Below the pieces are notes generated by a model, which saw nothing but the letters and a program-made list of their open reading frames with translations, was not told the origin of the DNA and ran no database searches. A DNA stretch of 64,000 bases from Sphingopyxis alaskensis RB2256 (GTDB taxonomy: Bacteria; Pseudomonadota; Alphaproteobacteria; Sphingomonadales; Sphingomonadaceae), in contig NC_008048.1 of NCBI RefSeq assembly GCF_000013985.1, positions 558,001 to 622,000 on the forward strand, in the 5' to 3' direction. A program made the translations under genes and the position numbers. How positions within the stretch are numbered: position 1 is the first letter of the stretch; every line of letters starts with the position of its first letter. This document shows positions 19,634 through 28,910 of this stretch, one piece after another.

Positions 19634-19799
19634 CCTCCCCCAAGGGGGAGGGGGAGCGAGCGGGAAAGGAACGCGCGGGGCGCGTTGCTTCCCGCGAGGC
19701 CGCAGGGTGGTGGAGGGGTACAGGAGGTTGTACGCAGCGCTCGGCACCGCATACCCCTCCACCATGCCTTCGATGGTCCCCCTCCCCGTGCCGGGGAGG
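19634..19799. repeat. Long imperfect inverted repeat (GGGGGAG family)
   Basis: Outer arms (CTCCCCCAAGGGGGAGGGGG and TCCCCCTCCCCGTGCC) and inner arms (GTGGTGGAGGGGTA / TACCCCTCCACCATG) can fold into a long hairpin. It occupies most of the 390-base gene-free space between ctrA and rplQ, which holds no gene that I can support. Confidence 0.75.
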
Positions 19800-19844
19800 A
19801 GCGCTTCAGTCCACTCACCACCCCAAAACCGCCGCCTGGCAACG

Positions 19845-19877
19845 AAAAAAGGGCGGCCGTCCTGCCGGACGCCGCCC
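19845..19877 (-). terminator. Rho-independent terminator after rplQ
   Basis: Read on the minus strand: GGGCGGCGTCC, GGCA loop, GGACGGCCGCCC with one bulged G, then six T. It ends the alpha operon. Confidence 0.88.
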
Positions 19878-19904
19878 TTGATCCTGTGTGTCCGAAAGCG
19901 CGTC

Positions 19905-20324
19905 TTACGCGTCTTCCAGTTCCTCGTCGGTCGTCACCGGGCCCGAATCCTGACCCTTGGCGCCCATGTCGCGGTCGACGAATTCGATGATCGCGATCGG
20001 CGCGGCGTCTGACGCGCGGATGCCCGCCTTGATGATGCGTGTATAGCCGCCGTTACGGTCCTTGTAGCGCGCCGCAAGCACGTCGAAAAGCTTGGCAAGC
20101 TGCGCTTCGTCCATCAGGCGGCTCATCGCGAGGCGGCGGTTGGCGAGGCCCCCGCGCTTCGCCAGCGTGACGAGTTTTTCGACATAGGGACGCAGTTCCT
20201 TCGCCTTGGCGACGGTCGTCGTGATCTGCTCATGCTTGATGAGCGAGGCCGACATGTTGCGGAACATCGCCGTGCGGTGCGCGCTGGTGCGCTGCAGCTT
20301 CCGGCCACCCGATTTATGACGCAT
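19905..20324 (-). CDS. rplQ: 50S ribosomal protein L17
   Basis: L17 of the large ribosomal subunit, 139 residues. The N-terminus [24 protein letters not shown] is cut here to its key parts: [10 protein letters not shown] and [10 protein letters not shown] are universal in L17. [23 protein letters not shown] follows as the usual helix. The C-terminal tail is acidic (TTDEELEDA). It is separated from rpoA by a repeat of about 165 bases, which is unusual because the two genes are normally close. Confidence 0.97.
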   Translation of the reverse strand: MRHKSGGRKLQRTSAHRTAMFRNMSASLIKHEQITTTVAKAKELRPYVEKLVTLAKRGGLANRRLAMSRLMDEAQLAKLFDVLAARYKDRNGGYTRIIKAGIRASDAAPIAIIEFVDRDMGAKGQDSGPVTTDEELEDA

Positions 20325-20406
20325 AATCCATTCCTTCGTTTGTCAGAGGGGCCGTGTGAGGTACCCCAAGCCAGGTCGATTGCGGGTCGACCCATTCCCG
20401 TTGACT

Positions 20407-20571
20407 TCCCTCTCCCGTCGGGAGAGGGTTGCGAAGACTTGGCGGCTTGTCCGCCTGGTCGCAGCTGGGTGAGGGGATCGGCCCTGTCGCGAGAACGCGG
20501 AACCCCTCATCCAACTTCGCCTAGCCGACCAGTCGGCAAGGCTGCGTATCCTTCTCCCGACGGGAGAAGGT
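20407..20571. repeat. Inverted repeat element between rpoA and rplQ
   Basis: The ends are the short palindromes CCCTCTCCCGTCGGGAGAGG and CCTTCTCCCGACGGGAGAAG, with less conserved inverted arms inside (GGCGGCTTGTCCGC; CCGACCAGTCGGC). It lies within the alpha operon, in the 254-base space between the rpoA stop and the rplQ start. Confidence 0.75.
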
Positions 20572-20578
20572 TTGGTTT

Positions 20579-21637
20579 TTAACCCAGCAGCTCCTGCTCC
20601 AGCTTCTTGGCCATTTCCTCGATATTCTCGGGTGGCCAGCCGGGGATGTCCATGCCCAGACGCAGGCCCATCGACGACAGCACTTCCTTGATTTCGTTCA
20701 AGGACTTGCGGCCGAAGTTCGGCGTGCGGAGCATTTCGGCTTCGGTCTTTTGAACGAGGTCACCGATATAGATGATGTTGTCGTTCTTCAGGCAGTTGGC
20801 CGAGCGGACCGACAGTTCAAGCTCGTCGACCTTCTTGAGCAGGAAGCGGTTGAGCTGGTTGACGTCGGACTCGTCGCTGGCGGCCGAGGGGGCCGCCATG
20901 CCGATCAGGCCGCTGTCGCTCATCGCTTCTTCGAAGTGGACGAAGACCTGGAGCTGATCCTGCAGGATGCGTGCGGCGTAAGCGACAGCATCTTCGGGCG
21001 TCACCGTGCCGTCGGTTTCGACGGTCAGGTTCAGCTTGTCATAGTCCAGTTCCTGCCCGATGCGGGCATTGTCGACCTTGTAGGCGACCTGGCGCACCGG
21101 CGAATAGAGCGAGTCGACCGGGATCAGGCCGATCGGCGCATCGGCCGGGCGGTTGGCGGTCGCGGGGACATAGCCTTTGCCGGTGTCGGCGACGAGCTCC
21201 ATGTTGAGCGTCGCGCCTTCGTCGAGATGGCAGATGACATGGTTCGGGTTCATCACCTTGATGTCGCCCGACACCATGATGTCGCCCGCCTTGACCGTCG
21301 CCGGGCCCGTCGCCGAAAGCTGGAGCCGCTTCGGCCCTTCGCCCTCCATCTTGAGCGCGATCTGCTTGACGTTCAGGACGATGTCGGTGACGTCTTCGCG
21401 CACACCGGCAAGGCTCGAAAACTCGTGCAGCACATTTTCGATCTTGATCGAGGTGATCGCCGCGCCCTGGAGCGACGAGAGCAGCACGCGGCGCAGCGCG
21501 TTACCCAGCGTCAGGCCGAAACCGCGCTCGAGCGGTTCGGCAACGAAGGTCGCCTTGCGCTTGCCGTCGCCGCCGGTCTTGATTTCCAGGTTGCTGGGCT
21601 TCTTCAATTCCTGCCAGTTCCGGATGTTGACAGTCAT
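20579..21637 (-). CDS. rpoA: DNA-directed RNA polymerase subunit alpha
   Basis: Alpha subunit for polymerase assembly and promoter contact, 352 residues. The N-terminal domain contains [22 protein letters not shown] (dimerisation helix, in short [18 protein letters not shown]) and [19 protein letters not shown]. The C-terminal domain has [16 protein letters not shown] and [18 protein letters not shown], which contact UP elements. The end ([20 protein letters not shown]) is alphaproteobacterial in style. rpsD does not precede it, as is usual in this class. Confidence 0.98.
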   Translation of the reverse strand: MTVNIRNWQELKKPSNLEIKTGGDGKRKATFVAEPLERGFGLTLGNALRRVLLSSLQGAAITSIKIENVLHEFSSLAGVREDVTDIVLNVKQIALKMEGEGPKRLQLSATGPATVKAGDIMVSGDIKVMNPNHVICHLDEGATLNMELVADTGKGYVPATANRPADAPIGLIPVDSLYSPVRQVAYKVDNARIGQELDYDKLNLTVETDGTVTPEDAVAYAARILQDQLQVFVHFEEAMSDSGLIGMAAPSAASDESDVNQLNRFLLKKVDELELSVRSANCLKNDNIIYIGDLVQKTEAEMLRTPNFGRKSLNEIKEVLSSMGLRLGMDIPGWPPENIEEMAKKLEQELLG

Positions 21638-21741
21638 GGATTTCCCTTTGCTAGTGGCGGGACGGATGGGGGTCGGCCATCGGTCCAGCGAGGAGGTCTG
21701 GTCGGGCGGCGCTCCGGTGTTGGAGCGCGCCCGAAAGCACG

Positions 21742-22131
21742 TCAGACGCGGCGACGTTTGGCCGGGCGGACGCCATTGTGCGGGATCGGTGTCACGTCGC
21801 GGATCGACGTGATGTGAAAACCGACGGCCTGCAGCGCACGCAGCGCCGATTCACGGCCGGCGCCGGGGCCCTTGACTTCGACTTCCAGCGTGCGGACGCC
21901 ATGTTCGGCGGCCTTCTTGCCCGCGTCTTCGGCGCAGACCTGCGCCGCATAGGGAGTCGATTTGCGGCTGCCCTTGAAGCCCATCATGCCGGCGCTCGAC
22001 CAGGCAATCGCATTGCCCTGTGCGTCGGTGATGGTGATCATCGTATTGTTGAAGGTCGCGTTGACGTGGGCCACACCCGACGAGATATTCTTGCGTTCGC
22101 GCCGACGAAGGCGCTGCGGTTCACGAGCCAT
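21742..22131 (-). CDS. rpsK: 30S ribosomal protein S11
   Basis: S11 of the small subunit platform, 129 residues. Conserved segments: [41 protein letters not shown] and the C-terminal [18 protein letters not shown]. It lies 77 bases after rpsM and 104 bases before rpoA on the minus strand. Confidence 0.98.
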   Translation of the reverse strand: MAREPQRLRRRERKNISSGVAHVNATFNNTMITITDAQGNAIAWSSAGMMGFKGSRKSTPYAAQVCAEDAGKKAAEHGVRTLEVEVKGPGAGRESALRALQAVGFHITSIRDVTPIPHNGVRPAKRRRV

Positions 22132-22208
22132 GATGAAATCCTAACCTAAATCCGTAAAGCGGGCCGGGGCGCAGCCGCAGAGGGCGGCCACCGGCTCGGA
22201 AAACCGGC

Positions 22209-22577
22209 TTACTTCTTCTTGCCGGCGATCGGCTTGGCCTTGCCCTTGCGGGTGCGCGCATTGGTGTGCGTGCGCTGGCCGCGAACGGGGAGGCCCTTGC
22301 GATGGCGCAGGCCGCGATAGCAGGCGAGGTCCATCAGGCGCTTGATGTTCATCGCCGTGTTGCGGCGAAGGTCGCCCTCGACCGTGTGGTCGGCGTCGAT
22401 CGTTTCGCGGATCTGCAGGACTTCGGCGTCCGACAGGTCCTGCACGCGGCGACCGTGGTCGATGCCCAGCTTGTCGGCGATGTCAACGGCGGTCTTGCGG
22501 CCGATGCCGTGGATATAGGTGAGCGCGATGATCACGCGTTTGTTGGTGGGCAGGTTGACGCCCGCGATACGTGCCAT
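22209..22577 (-). CDS. rpsM: 30S ribosomal protein S13
   Basis: S13 of the small subunit head, 122 residues. Conserved: [20 protein letters not shown] at the start, [28 protein letters not shown] and the basic end [21 protein letters not shown] good GGAGAAAGTTACC ribosome binding site precedes the ATG. It is the first gene of the alpha operon here; neither adk nor secY lies upstream, and it has its own promoter. Confidence 0.98.
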   Translation of the reverse strand: MARIAGVNLPTNKRVIIALTYIHGIGRKTAVDIADKLGIDHGRRVQDLSDAEVLQIRETIDADHTVEGDLRRNTAMNIKRLMDLACYRGLRHRKGLPVRGQRTHTNARTRKGKAKPIAGKKK

Positions 22578-22713
22578 TGGTAACTTTCTCCTGCTCCACA
22601 GGGCGCGCTGGCAAACGGCCCCATCTCAAAGCGTCTGATTTCCAACGCAAAAAACGGACCACGAACGCGCCGCTGCGCTTCGCCGTCCGGTCAGGCTGTC
22701 GGAATGGAAGGGC

Positions 22714-22742
22714 AACTAGGCTGAGTCGCACCGATTGTCAAG
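22714..22742 (-). promoter_or_regulatory. Promoter of the rpsM operon
   Basis: On the minus strand, CTTGAC, a 17-base spacer and CTAGTT. This fits the alphaproteobacterial housekeeping consensus CTTGAC-N17-CTATAT with a perfect -35 and four of six bases in the -10. It lies about 137 bases before the rpsM start, leaving a long leader that could hold autoregulation. Confidence 0.6.
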
Positions 22743-22803
22743 CAAAGCGCGGCGGCTTGGCGGCCGGGGCGCTCTTTTTCATCCGTTTCCGGTGCCGGTC
22801 CGG

Positions 22804-23595
22804 TCAGCCTTCGGCTGTCAGCGCGACCGCGCGGTCGTGCAGGCGCGCGACGACGGCGCGGTGGATGCCGGGCGCGCAGGCGATGACGCCGAACGCCTGT
22901 GCGCGTGGGGTGTTGAAGACGAGGGGTTTTCCAAAGGCGTCGCTCACCGCCGCGCCTGCCTCGGTCGCGATCAGGGCGGCGGCGGCGACGTCCCATTCAA
23001 AGCCCCAGCGCAGCGTCGCGACCAGGTCGGCGCGGTCGTCGGCGACGAGCGCCATGCGCAGCGCGATGCTGTTCGGCTTCGTCACCATGATGAGGTCGCG
23101 GTCGATCCGCGGCAGGCTGTCGGCGGGCACGCGCGCGCCGTCGAAGATCATGCGGCGGCTGGCGCGCAGCGTTTCGCCGTTCAGTGTCGCGCCCTTGCCG
23201 CTTTGCGCGACCCATAATTCGTCGAGCGCGGGGGCATAGAGCACGCCCAGTTCGGGCTGGCCGTCGACGATCAGCGCGACCGAAACGCACCAGCCGGGGC
23301 GGCCGCGGATGAAATCGCGCGTGCCGTCGATCGGATCGACGCACCACATGGCGCGGCATGCGAGGCGATCCTCATTGTCGGCGGTTTCTTCGGACAACCA
23401 GCCGGCCTCGGGCACCATCGCGCCGAGCACGGCCTTCAGCCGGGCATCGACCGCGAGGTCGACGTCACTGACCGGATTGTCGTGCGACTTGTGCCAGACA
23501 TCGACCGCCTTGCCTTCGCCGCGCCAGCGCGCCATCGCCATGTCGCCGACCTCGCGCGTCGCGGCGATCACCGCTTCGAGGTTGCGGCCGGGCAC
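22804..23595 (-). CDS. Inositol monophosphatase family protein (CysQ-like)
   Basis: Mg-dependent phosphatase of the IMPase superfamily; substrate either 3'-phosphoadenosine 5'-phosphate (CysQ) or inositol phosphate. Metal and catalytic motifs: WLSEETADNE, DPIDGTRDFI and the C-terminal WDVAAAALIATEAGA. The layout GRPGWCVSVALIVDGQPELGVLYAPALDE is closest to CysQ/HisN-type proteins by eye. A GTG start lies seven bases after the pmbA stop, suggesting cotranscription with pmbA. Confidence 0.88.
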   Translation of the reverse strand: MPGRNLEAVIAATREVGDMAMARWRGEGKAVDVWHKSHDNPVSDVDLAVDARLKAVLGAMVPEAGWLSEETADNEDRLACRAMWCVDPIDGTRDFIRGRPGWCVSVALIVDGQPELGVLYAPALDELWVAQSGKGATLNGETLRASRRMIFDGARVPADSLPRIDRDLIMVTKPNSIALRMALVADDRADLVATLRWGFEWDVAAAALIATEAGAAVSDAFGKPLVFNTPRAQAFGVIACAPGIHRAVVARLHDRAVALTAEG

Positions 23596-23602
23596 GACGG
23601 TC

Positions 23603-24946
23603 TCAGCTCGACGCGACGGTCATGCCGTCGATGCGCAGCGTCGGGGCGTTGGTGGCATGGCGGAATATAAGGTCGTCGGCGGGGATCAGCGCCGCAAACA
23701 TGTCGACCAGATTGCCCGCGACGGTGAACTCGGCGATCGGTTCGGCAATCGCGCCGCCGCGGATCATGAAGCCCGACGCACCGCGGCTATAGTCACCCGT
23801 CACCGGATTGACGCCATGCCCGATCAGTTCGGTGACATAGATGCCCTCGGCGACGCCCGCCATCAGTTCGGCGGGGCTTTGCGCCCCGGCCGCCAGATGA
23901 AGATTGCTCGCCGCGACCCCCGACGCGCCACCGCCGCGGCTCGCATGGCCCGTCGGCGTCAGGCCGAGCTGGCGTGCCGATGCGCTGTCGAGCAGCCAGC
24001 CGGTGATCCTGCCGTCCGCCACGATGTCGCGCGCCGCGGTCGGCAGGCCTTCGCCGTCGAAGGGGCGGCTGCGCAGGCCGCGTGGCCGGCGCGGTTCGTC
24101 GCGGATGATAATGCTGCTGTCGAACAGCATGTCCTTTTCCTTGCCGATCAGGAAGCTCGTCCCGCGGGCGATTGCGGGGCCGGCGATCGCGGCGAGCAGA
24201 TGGCCGACGATCCCGCCGCTGACGCGCGGGTCGAAAAAGACCGGCAGCTTGCCGTTCGGCGCCTTGCCCGGTTCCAGCCGCGCGACGGCGCGGGCCCCCG
24301 CGCGCGCGCCGATGTCGGCGGCGCTTTCGAGGTCGGTCAGGTGGTGCGCGCTGTGCCAGGCATAGTCGCGCTGCATCGCGGCGCCTTCGCCCGCGATCAC
24401 GCTCGCCGACAGGCTGTGGCCGCTCGATCCATAGCCGCCCGCAAAGCCGTGGCTCGTCGCGAGGGCGAAGCGCGTGCGGCTGTGGCTCGCGCTGCCGCCT
24501 TCGCTGTTGGTCACGCCCGCGACCGCACGCGCGGCGTCTTCGACCGCCAGCGCGGCTTCGCGCAGCGCCGCAGGATCGGCCTCGCTGCCGTCGTCGAGGT
24601 CGAGGTCGGGCACCGCGCCCCTGAACAGCAGGTCGGCGGGCGCGAGGCCTGCATAGGGGTCTTCGGGTGCTTCGCGCGCCATTGCAACGCAGCGTTCGAC
24701 GAGCCTGGCCAGCTCGCCCGCATCCATGTCGGCGGTCGAGACGCTGGCGCTGCGCTGCCCGACAAAGACGCGCAGCGAAATATCCTGCCCCTCGGATCGC
24801 TCGACATCTTCGAGCGCGCCCAGGCGCATCGTCACCGATGTTGCGGCGTTGCAATAATAAAGCGCGTCGGCGGCGTCGGCGCCCGCCTTGGTTGCGGCGT
24901 CGCACAGCATCTGCGCGCGGTCGAGGGCTTGGGAAACGGAGAGCAT
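23603..24946 (-). CDS. pmbA: TldD/PmbA family metallopeptidase regulator
   Basis: PmbA (TldE) forms a heterodimeric zinc protease with TldD that trims peptides such as microcin B17 and degrades antitoxins. The 447-residue product has the PmbA layout: N-terminal AATKAGADAADALYY, the SVSTADMD strand, central GFAGGYGSSGHSLSASVIAG, and the C-terminal NLHLAAGAQSPAELMAGVAEGIYVTELIGHGVNPVTGDYSRGASGF block (in part: EGIYVTELIGHGVN, GDYSRGASGF). The PmbA subunit lacks the HExxxH zinc motif of TldD, as seen here. Confidence 0.92.
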   Translation of the reverse strand: MLSVSQALDRAQMLCDAATKAGADAADALYYCNAATSVTMRLGALEDVERSEGQDISLRVFVGQRSASVSTADMDAGELARLVERCVAMAREAPEDPYAGLAPADLLFRGAVPDLDLDDGSEADPAALREAALAVEDAARAVAGVTNSEGGSASHSRTRFALATSHGFAGGYGSSGHSLSASVIAGEGAAMQRDYAWHSAHHLTDLESAADIGARAGARAVARLEPGKAPNGKLPVFFDPRVSGGIVGHLLAAIAGPAIARGTSFLIGKEKDMLFDSSIIIRDEPRRPRGLRSRPFDGEGLPTAARDIVADGRITGWLLDSASARQLGLTPTGHASRGGGASGVAASNLHLAAGAQSPAELMAGVAEGIYVTELIGHGVNPVTGDYSRGASGFMIRGGAIAEPIAEFTVAGNLVDMFAALIPADDLIFRHATNAPTLRIDGMTVASS

Positions 24947-24996
24947 CGCCGCGCCCTATACGGCGCGCGAACAAAAATCAAAAGATGGCGGGAAAC

Positions 24997-25395
24997 TCAG
25001 CCCGCGATGGCGGCGATCGCCTCGGTCGCGGCCATCGCGCCGCTGATCCACAGAAAGGGCAGCGTCAGCGCGGCGATCCACAGGCGGCGGACGTCGCGGC
25101 GAAACCGCGCGTGAAGGCCCCAGCTGGCAAGCGCCTGACGGCTGAGGTGATACCAGCGGCGTTCGGTCGAGCGCGCGACGGGAAGCGCGAGCGCGAGCAG
25201 GATCACGAGCGCGACGACGATATAGGCGGACGGAGCACCCGCAGCGATGGCGCTGGTGACAAGCCAGATCTGGAGCGCGGCGAAAGCCAGAAGAGCGGCG
25301 GCGGCGTGCCAGGTCATCCGGCGACCAAGGCTCCGCGCGGGCGGAACGCTTGCAGTCGAGCGGCGCCAGAGGCGCGGTCCGAACGTCGATGCCAT
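24997..25395 (-). CDS. Small integral membrane protein, unknown function
   Basis: A 132-residue product with a basic N-terminus (RLWRRSTASV), two close hydrophobic segments (about 29-52 and 55-73), a basic amphipathic stretch (RRWYHLSRQALASWGLHARFRRDVRR, cited in part) and a third hydrophobic segment near the end (LWIAALTLPFLWISGAMAAT). I do not recognise the family. It is 50 bases upstream of pmbA on the same strand. The 217 bases upstream of it hold no recognisable gene or element. Confidence 0.65.
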   Translation of the reverse strand: MASTFGPRLWRRSTASVPPARSLGRRMTWHAAAALLAFAALQIWLVTSAIAAGAPSAYIVVALVILLALALPVARSTERRWYHLSRQALASWGLHARFRRDVRRLWIAALTLPFLWISGAMAATEAIAAIAG

Positions 25396-25612
25396 GTTTC
25401 AGCCTCCCCGGCCGGCGATTCCCAGAACCGCCACGATTTGCCCCAAAAAATCCCAAGTCAAGACAGGTTGGCAGCGATTCGTTAATTTTTTCACTCGATT
25501 CACCGCAAAAACGCGACGGCATCGCGCCAAGGCGCACCGATCTGGCCGATCAGCGGCAGTGGCGCCCCGGCGGGCGGCGGAAAGCGAAGGTGTTCGAGGC
25601 CGCGACCCTGCG

Positions 25613-26221
25613 CTATGGCTGCGGCGGGACGGGTAGCTCGCTTGCGTCCGCCTCGCTGTCCGGCGAGGCGGGCGCCGGTGCTTCGCCGCTTGCCTGGCGT
25701 TCGAGTTCGGCGGCGGCTTTCTGCCGCTCCTCCAGCGCGCGTTCTTCCGCGACGACCGCGGCTTCGACCTCGGCGGCGGCGGCGTCGATGCCGGCGAGGC
25801 GCCTCGCGCGCTCGTCGGCGATCATCGCCTGCCAGTCCGTCTTGTCGGCGGCGCGCCGTTCGGCGCGGGCGCCCGCGACGAGGGCCTGCGTGCAGCCGGT
25901 AAAGCCGCCAAGCCCGGTCGGTGAGCAGCTGTCGGTGCCGAAACGCCCGACACGCTCAAGCGCGACGACCTTGTTCGCCCAGGCTTCGTTGCGCGGGTCG
26001 AGCGGATTGCCGCGCAGAATCGGCGGAACGCGATAGCGCTCGCTCTCCGGCAGGCGGTTGCACACGACGATCTCGTCGGCGCTCGACGCTTCGCATTTGT
26101 CCTCGCCGTAAACGATGACCTGGTTGATCTTTTCGCCTTCGACCGCGGATTCCTGCGCGGCGGCGGGCAGGGCGGCGGCGCTGCCGGCGAGGATCAGCGC
26201 GAAGAGAGGGAGGCGGGTCAT
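25613..26221 (-). CDS. Exported protein, unknown function
   Basis: A 202-residue product with a signal peptide ending in ALPAAAQ (about residue 22). The mature N-terminus contains IVYGEDKCEASSADEIVVCNRLPESERYRVPP (in part: DKCEASSADEIVVCNRLPES). Two Cys pairs could form disulfides (CEAS/VVC and SCSPTGLGGFTGC). A Glu/Ala-rich helix (about 140-180) and a Pro/Asp-rich tail follow. The ATG at 26221 was chosen for the signal peptide and the AAAGGA upstream. The pattern looks familiar from sphingomonad genomes, but I know of no function. Confidence 0.72.
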   Translation of the reverse strand: MTRLPLFALILAGSAAALPAAAQESAVEGEKINQVIVYGEDKCEASSADEIVVCNRLPESERYRVPPILRGNPLDPRNEAWANKVVALERVGRFGTDSCSPTGLGGFTGCTQALVAGARAERRAADKTDWQAMIADERARRLAGIDAAAAEVEAAVVAEERALEERQKAAAELERQASGEAPAPASPDSEADASELPVPPQP

Positions 26222-26304
26222 CGGATCATCCTTTGTCGTTTCGGGCGTGATGCCATGGGCTGGCTGCACCGACAATGAACATCTTTCTTCGTTCACATCG
26301 GCCG

Positions 26305-26320
26305 TAGGGTCAGGACCCTA
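26305..26320. repeat. Short palindrome TAGGGTC-AG-GACCCTA
   Basis: TAGGGTCAGGACCCTA overlaps the coq7 stop codon. The same core in opposite orientation is at 28911-28929, so the two bracket coq7, dsbB and ctpA. Confidence 0.6.
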
Positions 26321-26833
26321 AATACGCTTCGACAGCGCGATCGCCGCGCGGCACCCGGCGCGGATCGCGAGGCTGAGCAGCGGATAGCCGGGCGCGCGCT
26401 CCGCCCCGGCCTTGAGCGCGGCGTCCCTATGCTCCAGCTCCTCGGCGCGGAAATCCGCGACCGCCGCGCTGAGCTCGGGATCGCTGTCGCCCAGTTCGTC
26501 GAGTTGTTGCCGGTAATGGCGGTCGATCTCGGTCTCGACCGCGGCGGTACAGGCCATGGCGGCGCGCGGTCCCATCGCGGCAGTGGCCGCCCCCAGCGCA
26601 AAGCCCGCAACGTTCCAGAAGGGCTGGAGCGCGGTCGGGCGCACGCCGCGCCGCGCGATCATTGCGTCGAAAAATGTGCGGTGGCGCTCTTCCTGTTCGG
26701 CCATATGGGCGATTTCGCGCGCCATCGGATGCCGGTCGCCCATCACGGCGAGCTGGCCGGCATAGATGCGCGTCGCGCCAAATTCGCCCGCCTGGTCGAC
26801 GCGGATCATCGATGCGGTGCGCTTATCGGTCAT
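26318..26833 (-). CDS. coq7: Demethoxyubiquinone hydroxylase (Coq7)
   Basis: Di-iron monooxygenase for a late hydroxylation step of ubiquinone synthesis. The 171-residue length fits bacterial Coq7. The ferritin-like ligand motifs are visible: DQAGEFGATRIYAGQ (first Glu), AEQEERHRTFF (ExxH), AAVETEIDRHY (Glu) and FRAEELEHRDAA (ExxH). The start overlaps the dsbB stop by four bases. The stop codon lies inside a short palindrome. Confidence 0.95.
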   Translation of the reverse strand: MTDKRTASMIRVDQAGEFGATRIYAGQLAVMGDRHPMAREIAHMAEQEERHRTFFDAMIARRGVRPTALQPFWNVAGFALGAATAAMGPRAAMACTAAVETEIDRHYRQQLDELGDSDPELSAAVADFRAEELEHRDAALKAGAERAPGYPLLSLAIRAGCRAAIALSKRI

Positions 26834-27312
26834 GCCGCCGATGTGCGCCCGGCGCGCAGCAAGGTCAAGACGAGCGTGGCGGCGCCGAACGAGAAGATCG
26901 CGTTAAAGCCCGCCAGCGAGATGCCGAACAAGGACCATTGCACCGCGTCGCAGCGGACGAGCGGCGCGTCCATGATCGATTCGAGCGTCACCGGCCCGCC
27001 GGTGCCGGTCGCGCAGGTGGTGATGCCTTCCCAGAAGCCATATTCCACCCCGGCGTGGAACACCCCGATCGTGCCGCTGACGGCAATGGCGGCGGCGGCG
27101 AGCAGGGTGAGCGCGCGCATGGCCCCGGCATTGCGGTGCAGCAGCAGCGCGAGCAGCGCGAGCAGGATCGCCGCCTGATGCGGCCAGCGCTGCCAATAAC
27201 ACATTTCGCAAGGGTGAAGGCCAAAGCCGAATTGCGACACCAGCGCGCCGCCATAGAGGAACAACGGCGCCGCCAGCGCGACGAGGGGAGCGGCCAGGCG
27301 CGATGTCAGCAT
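26830..27312 (-). CDS. dsbB: Disulfide bond formation protein B
   Basis: Inner-membrane quinone reductase that reoxidises DsbA. Four hydrophobic segments in 160 residues. The first periplasmic Cys pair is HPCEMCYWQRW (Cys35, Cys38), the second pair is Cys100 and Cys121 (ITTC; LVRCDAVQW). These match the DsbB arrangement, with SLFGISLAGFN as last helix. The ATG at 27312 was chosen because it begins the hydrophobic start MLTSRLAAPL. Four-base overlap with coq7 suggests an operon, with ubiquinone as a thematic link. Confidence 0.92.
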   Translation of the reverse strand: MLTSRLAAPLVALAAPLFLYGGALVSQFGFGLHPCEMCYWQRWPHQAAILLALLALLLHRNAGAMRALTLLAAAAIAVSGTIGVFHAGVEYGFWEGITTCATGTGGPVTLESIMDAPLVRCDAVQWSLFGISLAGFNAIFSFGAATLVLTLLRAGRTSAA

Positions 27313-27323
27313 GGTGGAACCTC

Positions 27324-27382
27324 GGAATCCCGCCGGTGCGTCAGGTTGCAAGGTCGAGATCCCGGCCTGCGCCGGGATGACG
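27324..27382. repeat. Palindromic repeat, family B (copy 2, degenerate left arm)
   Basis: The right arm GATCCCGGCCTGCGCCGGGA followed by TGACG is intact; the left arm is reduced to GGAATCCCGCCGG. It lies between ctpA and dsbB. Confidence 0.7.
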
Positions 27383-27399
27383 GGGCGGGAAGCATGGCG

Positions 27400-28788
27400 T
27401 CAGTTGCGGCGCGCCGGCTTCGCGGCCGGCTTGGCCGCCGCGGCCATGCGCGGCGTTCCAGGGCCGATCCGGCCTATCGTCTGCAACGCATAGTGCAACT
27501 GGAAATCCTCGATCCCCTTGGCCTTCAGCTCGTCAGCGGTCGCGGTGAAGCGCGGGTCGGGCGTTTCATCCTTTTCAATGAGGCCGTTGTCGACCTTTTT
27601 CTCGTTGATCAGGTGACGGCGCAGGTCGCTTTCGCGGAACTTGGGGCGCGACGCATAATCGGGGTCGCTGAGCTGCGGCACCTTGATGTCGGGTTCGATC
27701 CCGCCTTCCTGCACGCTGCGCCCCGACGGCGTGTAATAGCGCGCGGTGGTCAGCCGCAGCGCGGTGGTGTCGCTGAGCGGGAGCACCGTCTGCACCGACC
27801 CCTTGCCGAAGCTGCGTTCGCCCATGACGACCGCGCGATGCTGGTCCTGCAGCGCGCCGGCAACGATTTCGGATGCCGAGGCCGAGCCGGCGTCGATCAG
27901 CACGATCACCGGCGCGCCGGCGGCCAGATCGCCCGGTTCGGCGAAATAGCGTTCGATGTCGCCCTTGCGGCGTCCGCGCTGCGACACGATCTCGCCGCGT
28001 TCGAGGAACAGGTCGCTGATCCCGACAGCTTCGTCGAGCAGCCCGCCGGGGTTCGAGCGGAGGTCGAGCACCCAGCCGCGCGGTTTTTTGCCGAGCGATT
28101 TTTCGACCGCCATCATCGCGGCCTTGAGGTCGGTGGTCGCGTCGGCCGAGAAGCTGGTGACGGTGAGCACGCCGACATCGCCCCTGACCTCCCATTTCAC
28201 GGGTTTGAGGTCGATGATCTCGCGCGTCAGCGTCATCTCGATCGGCTTGTCCTGGCCTTCGCGCACGATCGTGATGTCGATCGGCGTCCCCGGCCGTCCG
28301 CGCATCTGTTCGACCGCCTCGTCGAGCGTCAGCCCGAAGATCAGCTCGTCGTTGATGTGAGTGATGAAATCGCCCGCCTTGATCCCGGCGCGCGCGGCGG
28401 GCGTGTCGGCGGTCGGCGCGATCACCTTGACCACGCCGTCTTCCATCGTCACCGACAGGCCCAGCCCGCCATATTCGCCATCGGTCTGGGTGCGCAGGTT
28501 CGAAAATCCGCGTGCGTCGAGATAGCCCGAATGCGGGTCGAGGCTGGCGAGCATCCCGTTGATCGCGCCCTCGATCAGCTTGGCATCCTCGACCGGTTCG
28601 ACATAGTTGGACTTCACTTCCAGATAGACGTCCATGAAGCGCGCGATTTCTTCCTGCGTCTTCGAATCGACGGTGGCCATTGCGCCGGTCGCGAGCGGAA
28701 CCAGCGCCAGCGTCGAAAGCGCGGCGGCGCCCTGCCACAGCGCGAAGCGGCGTTTCGGGGACGCGGTGGTTTTGGTCGTGTCGGTCAT
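27400..28788 (-). CDS. ctpA: Carboxy-terminal processing protease (S41)
   Basis: Periplasmic serine protease of the CtpA/Prc family that processes or degrades envelope proteins. An N-terminal membrane or signal segment lies at about 18-37. A PDZ domain occupies about 100-180 (YGGLGLSVTMEDG, AARAGIKAGDFITHIN). The S41 core has GSASASEIVAGALQD with probable catalytic Ser304 and Lys329 in SFGKGSVQTV, 25 residues apart as in the family. The end is an Ala/Lys-rich tail. The neighbours envC-rlmH-rsfS-nadD are the usual ones. Confidence 0.95.
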   Translation of the reverse strand: MTDTTKTTASPKRRFALWQGAAALSTLALVPLATGAMATVDSKTQEEIARFMDVYLEVKSNYVEPVEDAKLIEGAINGMLASLDPHSGYLDARGFSNLRTQTDGEYGGLGLSVTMEDGVVKVIAPTADTPAARAGIKAGDFITHINDELIFGLTLDEAVEQMRGRPGTPIDITIVREGQDKPIEMTLTREIIDLKPVKWEVRGDVGVLTVTSFSADATTDLKAAMMAVEKSLGKKPRGWVLDLRSNPGGLLDEAVGISDLFLERGEIVSQRGRRKGDIERYFAEPGDLAAGAPVIVLIDAGSASASEIVAGALQDQHRAVVMGERSFGKGSVQTVLPLSDTTALRLTTARYYTPSGRSVQEGGIEPDIKVPQLSDPDYASRPKFRESDLRRHLINEKKVDNGLIEKDETPDPRFTATADELKAKGIEDFQLHYALQTIGRIGPGTPRMAAAAKPAAKPARRN

Positions 28789-28910
28789 ATCAGTCTTTCA
28801 CTCGGGCGAGAGCCATGCCGCGCTATAAACCCCGGTGCTCCATCATCCTATGCAAATCTGCGTGGGTCAAGCGGGGGTCTCGATCCGGGGCAACCATCGA
28901 ACGGGGAATT

